Source of the DNA: Ornithinibacillus sp047228935
GTDB lineage: Bacteria > Bacillota > Bacilli > Bacillales > Amphibacillaceae
NCBI RefSeq assembly: GCF_047228935.1
Contig: NZ_JBFEGG010000003.1
Coordinates: 248,001-312,000 of the forward strand
DNA length: 64,000 bases
Reading direction: 5' to 3'
Part shown: positions 43,822-52,443 of the stretch, in pieces
Layout: each line of letters starts with the position of its first letter
Position numbering within the stretch: position 1 is the first letter of the stretch
Made by a program: the position numbers and the translations under genes
The notes under the pieces: model-generated
What the model was told of the DNA's origin: nothing
The model's database searches: none
Seen by the model: only the letters and a program-made list of their open reading frames with translations

Positions 43822-45649
43822 TAATAAGTTATTTTTGATGAAAAAGCATCCAACCTTACGGGACTATTTTCGTGACAATGAAACTAGTCTTGAAACAGCT
43901 CGAGTGGAAGTAGTCGATTCCAATAAAGGGTTAAAAACCCTACAATACCTTATAGAAGATAAACAAATGATGATTCATAGTAAGTATGATCCAATTCGTG
44001 AGGCAGAAAGAATAATTGCGGCACATAAGGATGAGATTACGGATGATACACACGTATTTTTCTATGGAATTGGCTTGGGGTATCATATTGAGAAGTTTTG
44101 TGAAGCATTTCCTAAAAATACTTATTCTATTTATGAACCTATTCCTGAGATTTTCTTTACAGCATTAAAAAATGTGGACTTAAAAAGGATAATGAGAAAC
44201 AACTTGTCTAATTTTTATATGGATACCCATAGTGCAACTGCAAAAGGGTATTTACAAGAATTACAATCTAGAAATCAGCATATCCTTTTTATTATTTTAC
44301 CAAGTTATAAAAACATCGTTAAAGAAAAAGTGCAACATTTTCAGGATGGTATTAAAAGGATCGTCCAGAATAGAAGGTCAAATTTATCAGTTGATATGAG
44401 CTTTCAAAAGTTATGGGTGTTAAATAGTATTTTAAATTTTAAAGCTGTACTTGATACGCCAAATATGCTGAAAGATATTGATAGGAAACAATTTGAGGGG
44501 AAACCTGTCATTATTGTCTCAGCAGGACCATCTCTTGCCGAAGATATAGAACATCTGCGTTATATTAAAGAAAATAACTTAGCCTATCTTTTTTCCGTAG
44601 GATCTGCCATTAATAGTTTAATTAAGTATGACGTATTGCCAGATGCAGTATGTACATACGATCCTGGTAGGAATAATCATGTAGTTTTTAATAAAATGAT
44701 TGAAAAAGGGATAAGGGATATTCCGATGATTTTTGGTTCAAGTGTTGGGTATGAAACCATAACACAATATGAAGGACCAAAAGTTCATTTTATAACTTCT
44801 CAGGATAAAACTTCAACATATTTATTACAAGGTCAAATTGAACCTCATGATTTAATTATAGATTCACCATCTATTGCAGTAATGATGTTTCAATTGTTGA
44901 ACAAGTTAAAAGCTGGCCCAATAATATTTGCTGGGCAGAATTTGGGATACTTATATGACCGTAGATATTCAGATGGAATTGAGTATAAACATGTTGAATC
45001 CATGGTAGATAAACAAGAAATGGATAACGCAATAACTACAGAGGATGTCTATGGAAATGAGATAAAAACTAATAGTGTATTTAATAGAATGAGAGAAACC
45101 ATTGAACACTTTGCGAGAGTTTATGCCGTTAATACGTTTATTAATACAACAAAAGGCGGAGCGGCTATTGAAGGAGTTCCATTCTATACGATAGAAGAGG
45201 TCATAAAAAATGTGCTTTTAGAACCAATTAATAAACAAGAATGGTGGAAAGTACAGAATCAGTATAATCAAAGTGTTGTTCAAATACAGAATAAAAAAGT
45301 GATGCATAGTATAAATGAATTCCAAGAGTTGTTACGGAAGATGTATAAAGTTATTGAATCTATTTCTACTTCGACCAAGGTAAGAAATAAATCGAATATA
45401 GAATCGGCTCTTTCTCAATTTGATACTCTATATAATGCAATATTTGAAAACATCTATTATAAAAACTTTTTATCTCTATATATGCGGGTTGATGTGGAAT
45501 ATATAGAGAATGAGATTAGAAGACTGAATAGAGAAAGAGATCCCTTTATTAAGGGGAGAGAGGTTTTCAGCGTTTTTAGTGGATATTTGGAGAAGTGCAA
45601 ATGTAATAGTCACGAATTAAATGAGATTCTTATTAAGATGAATTTTTAA
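43811..45649 (+). CDS. motility accessory factor (Maf, DUF115) flagellin glycosyltransferase
   Basis: This ~612-residue protein has the Maf/MptE-like core (~225-400): GKPVIIVSAGPSLAEDIEHL, LFSVGSAINSLIKYDVLPDAV and CTYDPGRNN, with N- and C-terminal helical regions. Maf proteins transfer nonulosonic acids from CMP-sugars to flagellin; the neuBCA genes nearby supply such a donor. The start is not sure: ATG 43811 (MLIDNKLF) has GAGG about 10 bp upstream, and an ATG at 43793 is also open; both overlap the preceding gene. Confidence 0.85.
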   Translation: MLIDNKLFLMKKHPTLRDYFRDNETSLETARVEVVDSNKGLKTLQYLIEDKQMMIHSKYDPIREAERIIAAHKDEITDDTHVFFYGIGLGYHIEKFCEAFPKNTYSIYEPIPEIFFTALKNVDLKRIMRNNLSNFYMDTHSATAKGYLQELQSRNQHILFIILPSYKNIVKEKVQHFQDGIKRIVQNRRSNLSVDMSFQKLWVLNSILNFKAVLDTPNMLKDIDRKQFEGKPVIIVSAGPSLAEDIEHLRYIKENNLAYLFSVGSAINSLIKYDVLPDAVCTYDPGRNNHVVFNKMIEKGIRDIPMIFGSSVGYETITQYEGPKVHFITSQDKTSTYLLQGQIEPHDLIIDSPSIAVMMFQLLNKLKAGPIIFAGQNLGYLYDRRYSDGIEYKHVESMVDKQEMDNAITTEDVYGNEIKTNSVFNRMRETIEHFARVYAVNTFINTTKGGAAIEGVPFYTIEEVIKNVLLEPINKQEWWKVQNQYNQSVVQIQNKKVMHSINEFQELLRKMYKVIESISTSTKVRNKSNIESALSQFDTLYNAIFENIYYKNFLSLYMRVDVEYIENEIRRLNRERDPFIKGREVFSVFSGYLEKCKCNSHELNEILIKMNF

Positions 45650-45718
45650 ATAGGGAGACACATTGATTTTTATAACCTATAAACATAAGACTTTAAGTAG
45701 AGCGTCCTAGATGATATC

Positions 45719-45779
45719 CTCCCTTTTAAAGTAGACAGAAAAAATAAATATCTGTTTTACTTTAGGGGGAGTTTTTTAT
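45719..45779 (+). terminator. intrinsic terminator of the Maf operon
   Basis: A ~20-bp stem (CTCCCTTTTAAAGTA...TACTTTAGGGGGAG with inner ACAGA/TCTGT) is followed by TTTTTT. Confidence 0.85.
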
Positions 45780-45881
45780 TTCTATTACATAGTGAATTCA
45801 ATGAGTAACAATAGCTAATTAATAGTTAGATGATGTATTGAATAGATTATATCGAGTGAAAAATACAATCCTATAGACTAA

Positions 45882-45910
45882 ACGACCTTAACCCCTGGGG
45901 TTAAGGCCGT
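45882..45910 (-). terminator. hairpin at the end of the neu operon
   Basis: ACGACCTTAACCCC pairs with GGGGTTAAGGCCGT (one mismatch or G-U). On the minus strand, which ends the methyltransferase transcript, only a short T tract follows, so it may be a weak terminator. Confidence 0.55.
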
Positions 45911-45944
45911 AAAAAATGTTATTATTATGCTAGGGAAGTTTTAT

Positions 45945-46610
45945 TTATTTTTTTATAATAAATGAAGGCTTTACATGGCTTAATGTAAGTTTGTTTATTT
46001 GATATTCTTTGTCTAGTAAAAACTCATCTACAGCTCGTGTTTCCCCTTCTACAGTACCATAGTCATCGAATACAATTAGTCCGCCCGAAACGACCCTATC
46101 GAATAATAACTCTAATGCTAATTTGGAAGGCTCATAAACGTCTGTATCGATATGTAATAAGGATATCTTTGTATGTGAGTTTTCTTCTAAATATTTTGGT
46201 AGTGTTTCTAAAATATTCCCTTTTATTAATGAAACATTACCTATCCCTTTTAATTGTAAACTTTTATACAAGTCTTCCTGAGATAAAAAATCACCTTCAA
46301 AAATCTTATTCCAATTATTTACAAAGGCTTTATCAGCCGCTATTTTATCCACCTTTGGAAATTCTCCAAACACATCAAAACCAATAATTTTTCTAGACTT
46401 CTCGTTTTCTAATAATTCTCTAAAAGATGCAAATTGTAATAATGAATTACCTTTAAATACACCTAACTCAATTACATCTCCAGGTAATCCAATAATTTTT
46501 TTATACAATTCATAATGCGATAAAATATTTCCTAATCGGTATACTTCTGAAGTCAATATAAATCCATTTTCATAATCAAATGCTTTACTTTCATCATATT
46601 TTAATATCAT
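45945..46610 (-). CDS. TylF/MycF-type sugar O-methyltransferase
   Basis: This 221-residue SAM-dependent methyltransferase has the binding segment VIELGVFKGNSLLQFAS (~44-60), the DTDVYEPSKLALELL segment and GGLIVFDDYG, typical of the TylF (macrocin O-methyltransferase) family. Next to nonulosonate genes it could O-methylate the flagellin sugar; the substrate is inferred. A 145-bp gap separates it from neuA, so it may have its own promoter. Confidence 0.8.
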   Translation of the reverse strand: MILKYDESKAFDYENGFILTSEVYRLGNILSHYELYKKIIGLPGDVIELGVFKGNSLLQFASFRELLENEKSRKIIGFDVFGEFPKVDKIAADKAFVNNWNKIFEGDFLSQEDLYKSLQLKGIGNVSLIKGNILETLPKYLEENSHTKISLLHIDTDVYEPSKLALELLFDRVVSGGLIVFDDYGTVEGETRAVDEFLLDKEYQINKLTLSHVKPSFIIKK

Positions 46611-46755
46611 ATCATTGCCTCCTCAATTAATTAAATCTAACACATTAATTCTTATTTAGGTAGTTTGTTTTAATGTATTGAAATCCAATCCAATTACACT
46701 GTTCTTATATAAACAAAGATAGGTTTTTAGAAACTTATAGAGGAGGAACGAATAG

Positions 46756-47460
46756 TTACTTTACGTCCTTATCTATTGTCTGTGTTAATTTGAAATATTC
46801 TATATCCATTGGCTCATCAATATCTAAATCATATTTTTTATCCATAATATAAGCAAGTTTGTTATCATTTAAACTTGTACTATGATTTAAGCTAGAAATT
46901 AGATTTATATATATTGCCCCATTTACTTTGTATATTTCAGGAAAATCCTGCCGTCTAACTGTACTATTACTGTTTAATAAACTTATTAGAAAACCTTCTT
47001 TACTAATTGTACGCATTAAAATTGGATGATCACTTACTTCGGACACACTAACTAGATTCTCCATGCCTTCACTTACTATTTTCTCAATAGCCTCATCAAT
47101 ATGCCAGCTCTTTCTTAATGGTTGAGTTGGTTGTAAAACAACTACATAATCATATTCCTTACCAAGAGTTTTTTGTTTTTCAATGACATGGATAACAGCT
47201 TCTATTGTTTTAGAGTAGTCACTTGCTAGTTCAGGAGGTCTTAAGTAAGGAACGTTTGCTCCTAGTTTGATAGATACATTTGCGATTTCCTGGTCATCTG
47301 TTGATACAATGATATCATCTAAATATTTCGATTCCAGTGCTTCATCTATCGTATATTGTAGTAAAGGTTTATTATTCACCTTTACTAAGTTTTTTCTTGG
47401 AATTCCTTTACTCCCACCTCTAGCTGGTATTACGCATAAAAAGCTTTTATCTTGATACAT
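46756..47460 (-). CDS. neuA: CMP-nonulosonate cytidylyltransferase (NeuA type)
   Basis: This 234-residue enzyme has the nucleotide loop IPARGGSKGIPRKNL, VSTDDQEIA and VVLQPTQPLRKSWHIDEAI, typical of CMP-sialic acid/legionaminic acid synthetases. It activates the sugar for the Maf-type transferase. It follows neuC by 12 bp. Whether the sugar is Neu5Ac or a legionaminic acid cannot be told from this protein. Confidence 0.88.
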   Translation of the reverse strand: MYQDKSFLCVIPARGGSKGIPRKNLVKVNNKPLLQYTIDEALESKYLDDIIVSTDDQEIANVSIKLGANVPYLRPPELASDYSKTIEAVIHVIEKQKTLGKEYDYVVVLQPTQPLRKSWHIDEAIEKIVSEGMENLVSVSEVSDHPILMRTISKEGFLISLLNSNSTVRRQDFPEIYKVNGAIYINLISSLNHSTSLNDNKLAYIMDKKYDLDIDEPMDIEYFKLTQTIDKDVK

Positions 47461-47472
47461 AATTCCACCTGC

Positions 47473-48606
47473 TTAATGAAATTTATCAATAAATTTTTTT
47501 TGAATTGGCATTTTCCAAAGTGTTTGATCTTCCAAGAGTTTAATAAACATTTGATGGCTAGTGCCATCACCGAAATCGCATTTTATTAAACTAGGTTCTT
47601 TTATTTCTCTAATTGCACATAAAATATCTTCTTTATCTTCATGAATTGTAATAATTGTCTCTTTATGTTTGTTTGGATCGTATCTGCCACTTTGTCTCGT
47701 ACCAATATTAATTGAAGGAATCCCATAGATTCCAGATTCTCTTATACCTGCACTAGAGTTTCCGATTAAGAATTGGGCATTTTTGAGTAATGTTAAGAAA
47801 TATTCAAAGCGCATGGATGGAAACACTTTAAAATGATGATTATTCTTAAATTTTTCGTAGGCATCTATAATTATAGAATTTCCTTCATCGTTGTTAGGAA
47901 AAATAACGACATAATTCCTTTTTGATTCAATTAGTGAGTCAACCAACGTATTTACTTTTATTGGTAGAGAATCTAATTCTGTAGTTACTGGATGATACAT
48001 CAATATCGCATATGAATTGAATTCAATGTCATACCTCTTTTTTACTTCATCAATAGATGGTAATTCTTCAGATAACATAATATCAATGTCTGGTGAGCCA
48101 ATTACATGGATGGAATCCTCTTTTTCACCTAATTGAATAACTCTACGTTTTGCTTCTTCATTGCTAACTAAATGTATATGTGAGAATTTTGTAATTGCAT
48201 GTCTAATAGATTCATCAATAGTACCCGAAACTTCTCCGCCTTCTATGTGTGCTACTTTAATGTTGTTAAAACTTCCTACAATAGCACCAGCTAAAGCTTC
48301 AAGTCTATCACCATGTATGACAATCATGTCTGGTTTAAATTCTTGTACATAATTACTTAAGCCTAATATGGTGTTGCTTAATGTAATATCCATGTGGGCA
48401 TGATTTTTTTGATTGATATATTGATATATATTTTTAAAGCCATCTTTCTTAACTTCTTTCCAGGTTGAACCATACTTTGCAAGCATATGCATCCCAGTTA
48501 TGAAAACGTAGAGTTCAAATTGATCGCTTTTTTCTACTTCTCTCATTAACGATTTTATTTTTCCGTAATCTGCTCTAGTACCTGTAATGAATAAAATCTT
48601 TTTCAT
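47473..48606 (-). CDS. neuC: UDP-GlcNAc 2-epimerase, hydrolysing (NeuC/LegG type)
   Basis: This 377-residue enzyme makes ManNAc (or its 2,4-diacetamido analogue) from the UDP-sugar. Motifs: FITGTRADYGKIKSLM, VIHGDRLEALAGAI, VAHIEGGEVSGTIDESIRHAITK, and GNSSAGIRE. It lies between neuB and neuA with 12-14 bp gaps. Confidence 0.88.
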   Translation of the reverse strand: MKKILFITGTRADYGKIKSLMREVEKSDQFELYVFITGMHMLAKYGSTWKEVKKDGFKNIYQYINQKNHAHMDITLSNTILGLSNYVQEFKPDMIVIHGDRLEALAGAIVGSFNNIKVAHIEGGEVSGTIDESIRHAITKFSHIHLVSNEEAKRRVIQLGEKEDSIHVIGSPDIDIMLSEELPSIDEVKKRYDIEFNSYAILMYHPVTTELDSLPIKVNTLVDSLIESKRNYVVIFPNNDEGNSIIIDAYEKFKNNHHFKVFPSMRFEYFLTLLKNAQFLIGNSSAGIRESGIYGIPSINIGTRQSGRYDPNKHKETIITIHEDKEDILCAIREIKEPSLIKCDFGDGTSHQMFIKLLEDQTLWKMPIQKKFIDKFH

Positions 48607-48620
48607 AAGTGTTTTACCTT

Positions 48621-49670
48621 TCAGTTTGATTCAATGTCATTCCAATATAGGTGTTCATCTCTACTAATATCTCTAGTAATTTTTTTACCAATTAAATTAT
48701 CATAATGTTCAGCTTTGATTTCTCCTATTCCTGGTCTCTTAACCCAAATATTTTCTTCAGTAAGTACGTCACCAGCATGAAGATTTTTTGTGGTTACAAC
48801 TGTTGCAAATGCGAAATCAATTGTTACCTGTTCTTCCTTTGCGGGCTCTTTTTTTCCGCCGCGCATTTTAAAAATTTCTTTACTCCCAATTATTAGTTGT
48901 TTTAATTCAGTAGGATCCATTGAACAAATAATGTCTGGACCAATTCTTGATTTACTATCAGTAAAATGTCTTTCAAGAATAGAAGCCCCAAGAGCGGTTG
49001 CAGCTAAACAAGCATTATTATTTACGGTATGATCTGATAACCCTATAACAGCATTTGGAAACTCTTGCTTCAACTGTTCCATTCCACCTAATCTGACTAA
49101 TTCGGGAGGTGTTGGGTATATATTTGTACAATGAAGTAGTGCGAAAGGTACTTGATGTTTCTCGATAATTGATACTGTCTTTTTAATACTATTAATATCA
49201 TTCATTCCTGTTGATACAATCATTGGTTTTCCAAAAGAAGCTATATGTTCAATTAAAGGATAATTATTGCATTCACCAGATCCTATTTTATATGCTTTTA
49301 CCCCCATTTTTTCAAGACGATTAGCTGCAGCCCTTGAGAATGGAGTACTTAAGAATATCATACCTTTCTCTTCAACATACTCTTTTAATTCTATTTCTTC
49401 TTCCTCATTTAGAGCGCAACGTTCCATCACTTCGTATATGGAAAGGTCAGTGTTTCCTGGAATTACGTTTTTAGCCGCTTTACTCATTTCATCCTCTACT
49501 ACATGGGTTTGATGTTTGATGATTTCTGCACCAGCATGATATGCGGCATCTACCATTTCCTTGGCAACATCTAAGCTACCTTCGTGGTTAATACCTATCT
49601 CTGCAATTACGATTGGTTCATAATCCAATCCAATCTTTCTTGTATCAATTTGTAAAAATGGGTTATCCAT
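48621..49670 (-). CDS. neuB: N-acetylneuraminate/legionaminate synthase (NeuB type)
   Basis: This 349-residue enzyme condenses PEP with ManNAc or an analogue. It has the NeuB barrel (EIGINHEGSLDVAKEMVDAA, KIGSGECNNYPLIEHIA, GLSDHTVNN) and a C-terminal SAF/antifreeze-like domain (VVTTKNLHAGDVLTEENIWVKRPG). GGAGG lies 9 bp before the ATG. It is first in the neuB-neuC-neuA-methyltransferase group. Confidence 0.9.
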   Translation of the reverse strand: MDNPFLQIDTRKIGLDYEPIVIAEIGINHEGSLDVAKEMVDAAYHAGAEIIKHQTHVVEDEMSKAAKNVIPGNTDLSIYEVMERCALNEEEEIELKEYVEEKGMIFLSTPFSRAAANRLEKMGVKAYKIGSGECNNYPLIEHIASFGKPMIVSTGMNDINSIKKTVSIIEKHQVPFALLHCTNIYPTPPELVRLGGMEQLKQEFPNAVIGLSDHTVNNNACLAATALGASILERHFTDSKSRIGPDIICSMDPTELKQLIIGSKEIFKMRGGKKEPAKEEQVTIDFAFATVVTTKNLHAGDVLTEENIWVKRPGIGEIKAEHYDNLIGKKITRDISRDEHLYWNDIESN

Positions 49671-50164
49671 TGATTTATATCCTCCAAATTATTTCTTTAC
49701 CTTCTTTATCGTCAATTTAGATATATTATAAAATTTTCTTCTCCTTTACTATATTATTACGTAATCCATAGCGACTATCATTGTTCAATAAAAAATATTA
49801 AATAACCATTTAAATTTTATGAGAAATCAAATGGTTATACTTCCATTGTAATCAATTAATCTTAGCATTTCACTAGGTAAAAGAAACCTTTCAATAGGTC
49901 TCTTTATCTACTTTCAAAACTTCTCCGCTAAAATATTCGCAATTTTTGTGAGGATTTACGTAATTTTTACGTCAAGTTAATATTTTTGATGTAAAATATA
50001 GGTAAAAGTACTTATTTTATATACCTATATGGAAAATGTGTCATTTTGAAATTAGTACACTTTTTCCTTATAAACAATCGATACCCTGATAAATAGTTTT
50101 AAAAACAGGGTCATTTTTATACAAAAATAATCATGTAAAATAAGAAATTAAGGGGACTTTCTAA
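49671..50164. other. divergent intergenic region, neuB / GGDEF gene
   Basis: These ~490 bp must hold both promoters. A hairpin ACCCTG/CAGGGT lies at ~50083-50111, followed by TCATTTTTA, in the leader of the GGDEF gene; it could act as an attenuator. A partial inverted repeat with TTACGTAA and TTACGTC occurs near 49956-49972. No known RNA family is seen. Confidence 0.4.
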
Positions 50165-51142
50165 ATGAAAGTAGTTATCGGAGATATTGCTAGTAATGCT
50201 GTATGTGTAAAGCCTTCTACGAAATGTGAGGAGGTTTATTCCATATTTGAAAATAATCCATCATTAGAAGGAATTGTTGTTGAGGTTGATAATAATCCAA
50301 TAGGAATCGTGATGAGAACGTATTTTTTTCAAAAGCTTTCCACAAAGTACGGGTTCGATTTGTTTATGAATAGGTCAATAGACTTAGTCATGAGTAAAGA
50401 ATTATTAACTGTTGATCGGTCACTAGCTCTTACGGAGGTCAGTCCACTTGCCATGAATCGTAAGCAGGAAAATCTTTATGACTATGTTATTGTCACATCT
50501 AAAGGCAAGTTACATGGAGTTGTAAGTATAAGAGAACTAGTAAACAAATTATCCGAAGTCCAAATCAATATTGCAAAATATTCCAATCCTTTGAGTGGAC
50601 TTCCTGGTAACCACATTATAGATGAAACCTTAAATGAAGTATTAACATATGAAAAATATACTGTCTTATATATTGATCTAGACTCTTTTAAGGAATTTAA
50701 CGATACTTATGGCTTCAAAGAGGGTGATGGTGTTATTAAAGAAACTGCAACAATTATCAAAAGCATCATTATGAAAGAAGACGATAACCTTGCATTTGTC
50801 GGGCATATTGGTGGGGATGATTTTATTGCAGCTGTACCTTACTTTGAACATGAAGAACTTTGTCATTTAATCATTTCACGATTTGATGAATACATTAAGC
50901 GGTTTTATTCAGAAGAGGATATTCAAAGAGGATATGTAAAGGCATATAGTCGGCAAGGGAAATGGGAGAATATCCCTCTACTGAGCATATCTATTGCAGT
51001 CATTCAAAATAAGCATTATACCATTGGTACGATTGATGAACTTAGCATGAAAGCTGCAGAGGTAAAAAAATATTGTAAAGAAATTAAGCGAAGCGTATTC
51101 CTTGCGTTAGAGGATATAGCAGAAACACATCATTTTGGCTAA
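50165..51142 (+). CDS. CBS-GGDEF protein with GGDDF motif
   Basis: This 325-residue cytoplasmic protein has a CBS-domain pair (~residues 5-130) and a C-terminal GGDEF domain (~140-315). The nucleotide-site segment YIDLDSFKEFNDTYGF is normal (metal Asp at ~171), but the signature reads GGDDF (216-220) instead of GGDEF or GGEEF. The inhibitory RxxD motif is absent. It may be a weak diguanylate cyclase or a GTP/c-di-GMP sensor. The CBS pair suggests control by an adenine nucleotide. It converges on an EAL gene. Confidence 0.83.
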   Translation: MKVVIGDIASNAVCVKPSTKCEEVYSIFENNPSLEGIVVEVDNNPIGIVMRTYFFQKLSTKYGFDLFMNRSIDLVMSKELLTVDRSLALTEVSPLAMNRKQENLYDYVIVTSKGKLHGVVSIRELVNKLSEVQINIAKYSNPLSGLPGNHIIDETLNEVLTYEKYTVLYIDLDSFKEFNDTYGFKEGDGVIKETATIIKSIIMKEDDNLAFVGHIGGDDFIAAVPYFEHEELCHLIISRFDEYIKRFYSEEDIQRGYVKAYSRQGKWENIPLLSISIAVIQNKHYTIGTIDELSMKAAEVKKYCKEIKRSVFLALEDIAETHHFG

Positions 51143-51160
51143 TCAAAATGATGTGTTTTT
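51123..51160. terminator. bidirectional terminator between GGDEF and EAL genes
   Basis: AAACACATCATTTTG pairs perfectly with CAAAATGATGTGTTT, followed by T residues. Confidence 0.9.
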
Positions 51161-52030
51161 TTAGTATAAATCTAAGGTTAGCTGATTAGCTACATTTTTT
51201 GTATCTGGTAATATCCCCTTATAAACTTGTGGCATTGGTCTACCTAATGCGTAACCCTGCCCCATTTCAACACCAAGCTGTTGTAAATAACTTAATTCTG
51301 ATATTTTCTCGATTCCTTCTGCTATTACTTTAGTATTCGATTTGGAAGCAAATTCTATAATAAGCTCCACTAAATTTTGCTTCTCATGATGTTCTTCAAT
51401 ATTTCTAATTAATGATTTATCTATTTTTATAAATTCAGGGTTCAGATATAGAAGTGTTTGTAAACTATTATAGCCCGTTCCCGCATCATCAAGTGCGATT
51501 CGTAATCCCTTTTCTCGATAATATTCGATAATTGGTATAAATTGTTCATGATTAATACCGGCATCTCTTTCGGTTAGCTCTAATACAATCTGATTAGGTG
51601 TAAGTTGATAGTTGTCTAATAAATTCAAAAGTATATCTCTTTGATAATAAACATCTCCCAATACTTGTGGTTGTATATTTAGAAAAACTAAGATGTCTTT
51701 TTGAGCTTTTAGCGATTTAATTTGATTCGTAAATCTACTAAGTGCTAGGTTACAGAGAAAGTGTTCAACCTGAAGCGCACAGCTGCTTTTTCCTACATAT
51801 TCATAAAACTTATCAGTGGTAGGAAAAAGTGTTGAACTTTCTGGACGATTTAAAATTTCATAAGCAATAGTCGTCCCCTTATCTAAAGTCAAAATTGGCT
51901 GAAAGAAAGTCTTAACTTTTTCAGTGTTTAATAACGCCTGTACTTCTTCCCTTTTTTGAAACTCAAGATATAGCGTATTTTTGTTTTCAATTATGTAATC
52001 CAGGAATTTTTTCATTTGGTTATTTTTCAT
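51161..52030 (-). CDS. EAL-domain c-di-GMP phosphodiesterase
   Basis: This 289-residue protein is an EAL domain with a ~35-residue helical N-terminus and no membrane segment. Catalytic features are kept: YEILNR (EAL written EIL, metal Glu present), IVLELTERD, LDDAGTGYNSL with both Asp, FIKIDKSLI with the Lys, IAEGIE and GYALGRPMP. It is therefore probably active and lowers c-di-GMP. It faces the GGDEF gene and lies upstream of the riboswitch-controlled motAB operon. Confidence 0.87.
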   Translation of the reverse strand: MKNNQMKKFLDYIIENKNTLYLEFQKREEVQALLNTEKVKTFFQPILTLDKGTTIAYEILNRPESSTLFPTTDKFYEYVGKSSCALQVEHFLCNLALSRFTNQIKSLKAQKDILVFLNIQPQVLGDVYYQRDILLNLLDNYQLTPNQIVLELTERDAGINHEQFIPIIEYYREKGLRIALDDAGTGYNSLQTLLYLNPEFIKIDKSLIRNIEEHHEKQNLVELIIEFASKSNTKVIAEGIEKISELSYLQQLGVEMGQGYALGRPMPQVYKGILPDTKNVANQLTLDLY

Positions 52031-52222
52031 ATTTCCACCTTTAAGTAGGTATTTAATGTCATCCTATTAATAAGTATAAATAAATAAGTTAGCACTTATA
52101 TAAATCAAAAGTAAAAAAATTGTAAAAATTTGACGAAATATATTTAGTATACATAATAATTATGTTATGGAGGCTTAAAAAGGTAAGTCTCAATTTTTTT
52201 AGAGTCAAAAATTAAATTTTCC

Positions 52223-52250
52223 TAAACATCTATTCCTACCTGTACGATAT
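52223..52250 (+). promoter_or_regulatory. sigma-D promoter candidate of the motAB operon
   Basis: TAAA (52223-52226), 16 bp, then TACGATAT (52243-52250), six of eight matching GCCGATAT. The upstream part TAAACATCTATT is identical to that of the flagellin promoter at 41821. Confidence 0.65.
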
Positions 52251-52287
52251 AAACGGTAGGTCAAAAGTTACAACTTAATAACTTCTG

Positions 52288-52366
52288 TCAAAGGCAAACT
52301 TACTGAAAGGTAAGGACGCAAAGCTATGGGTCTAAGGTCTAAAGACTAAGATTGCCAGGTTGCCAA
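52288..52366 (+). ncRNA. c-di-GMP-I (GEMM) riboswitch 2, upstream of motAB
   Basis: The core reads GGCAAACTTACTGAAAGG, GGACGCAAAGC, GGTCTAAGG and GATTGCCAGGTTGCCA. GGCAA and TTGCC close it. A downstream antiterminator can form between GCCAAGAATAGAAT (52362-52375) and ATTCTATTTGGC (52384-52395); it competes with both the closing stem and the terminator. Ligand binding is thus predicted to cause termination. Confidence 0.95.
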
Positions 52367-52392
52367 GAATAGAATCTATGAAAATTCTATTT

Positions 52393-52420
52393 GGCTATTC
52401 TTATAAAGAATAGTCTTTTT
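52393..52420 (+). terminator. expression-platform terminator of riboswitch 2
   Basis: GGCTATTCTT pairs with AAGAATAGTC (one G-U), followed by TTTTT, 24 bp before motA. Confidence 0.88.
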
Positions 52421-52443
52421 AATTACTAAATGGAGGTCTACAA

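Noticed and set aside
46756..49670. Calling the sugar legionaminic acid
   Set aside because: The enzymes needed beyond NeuBCA types are absent from the window, so I keep the general nonulosonate name.
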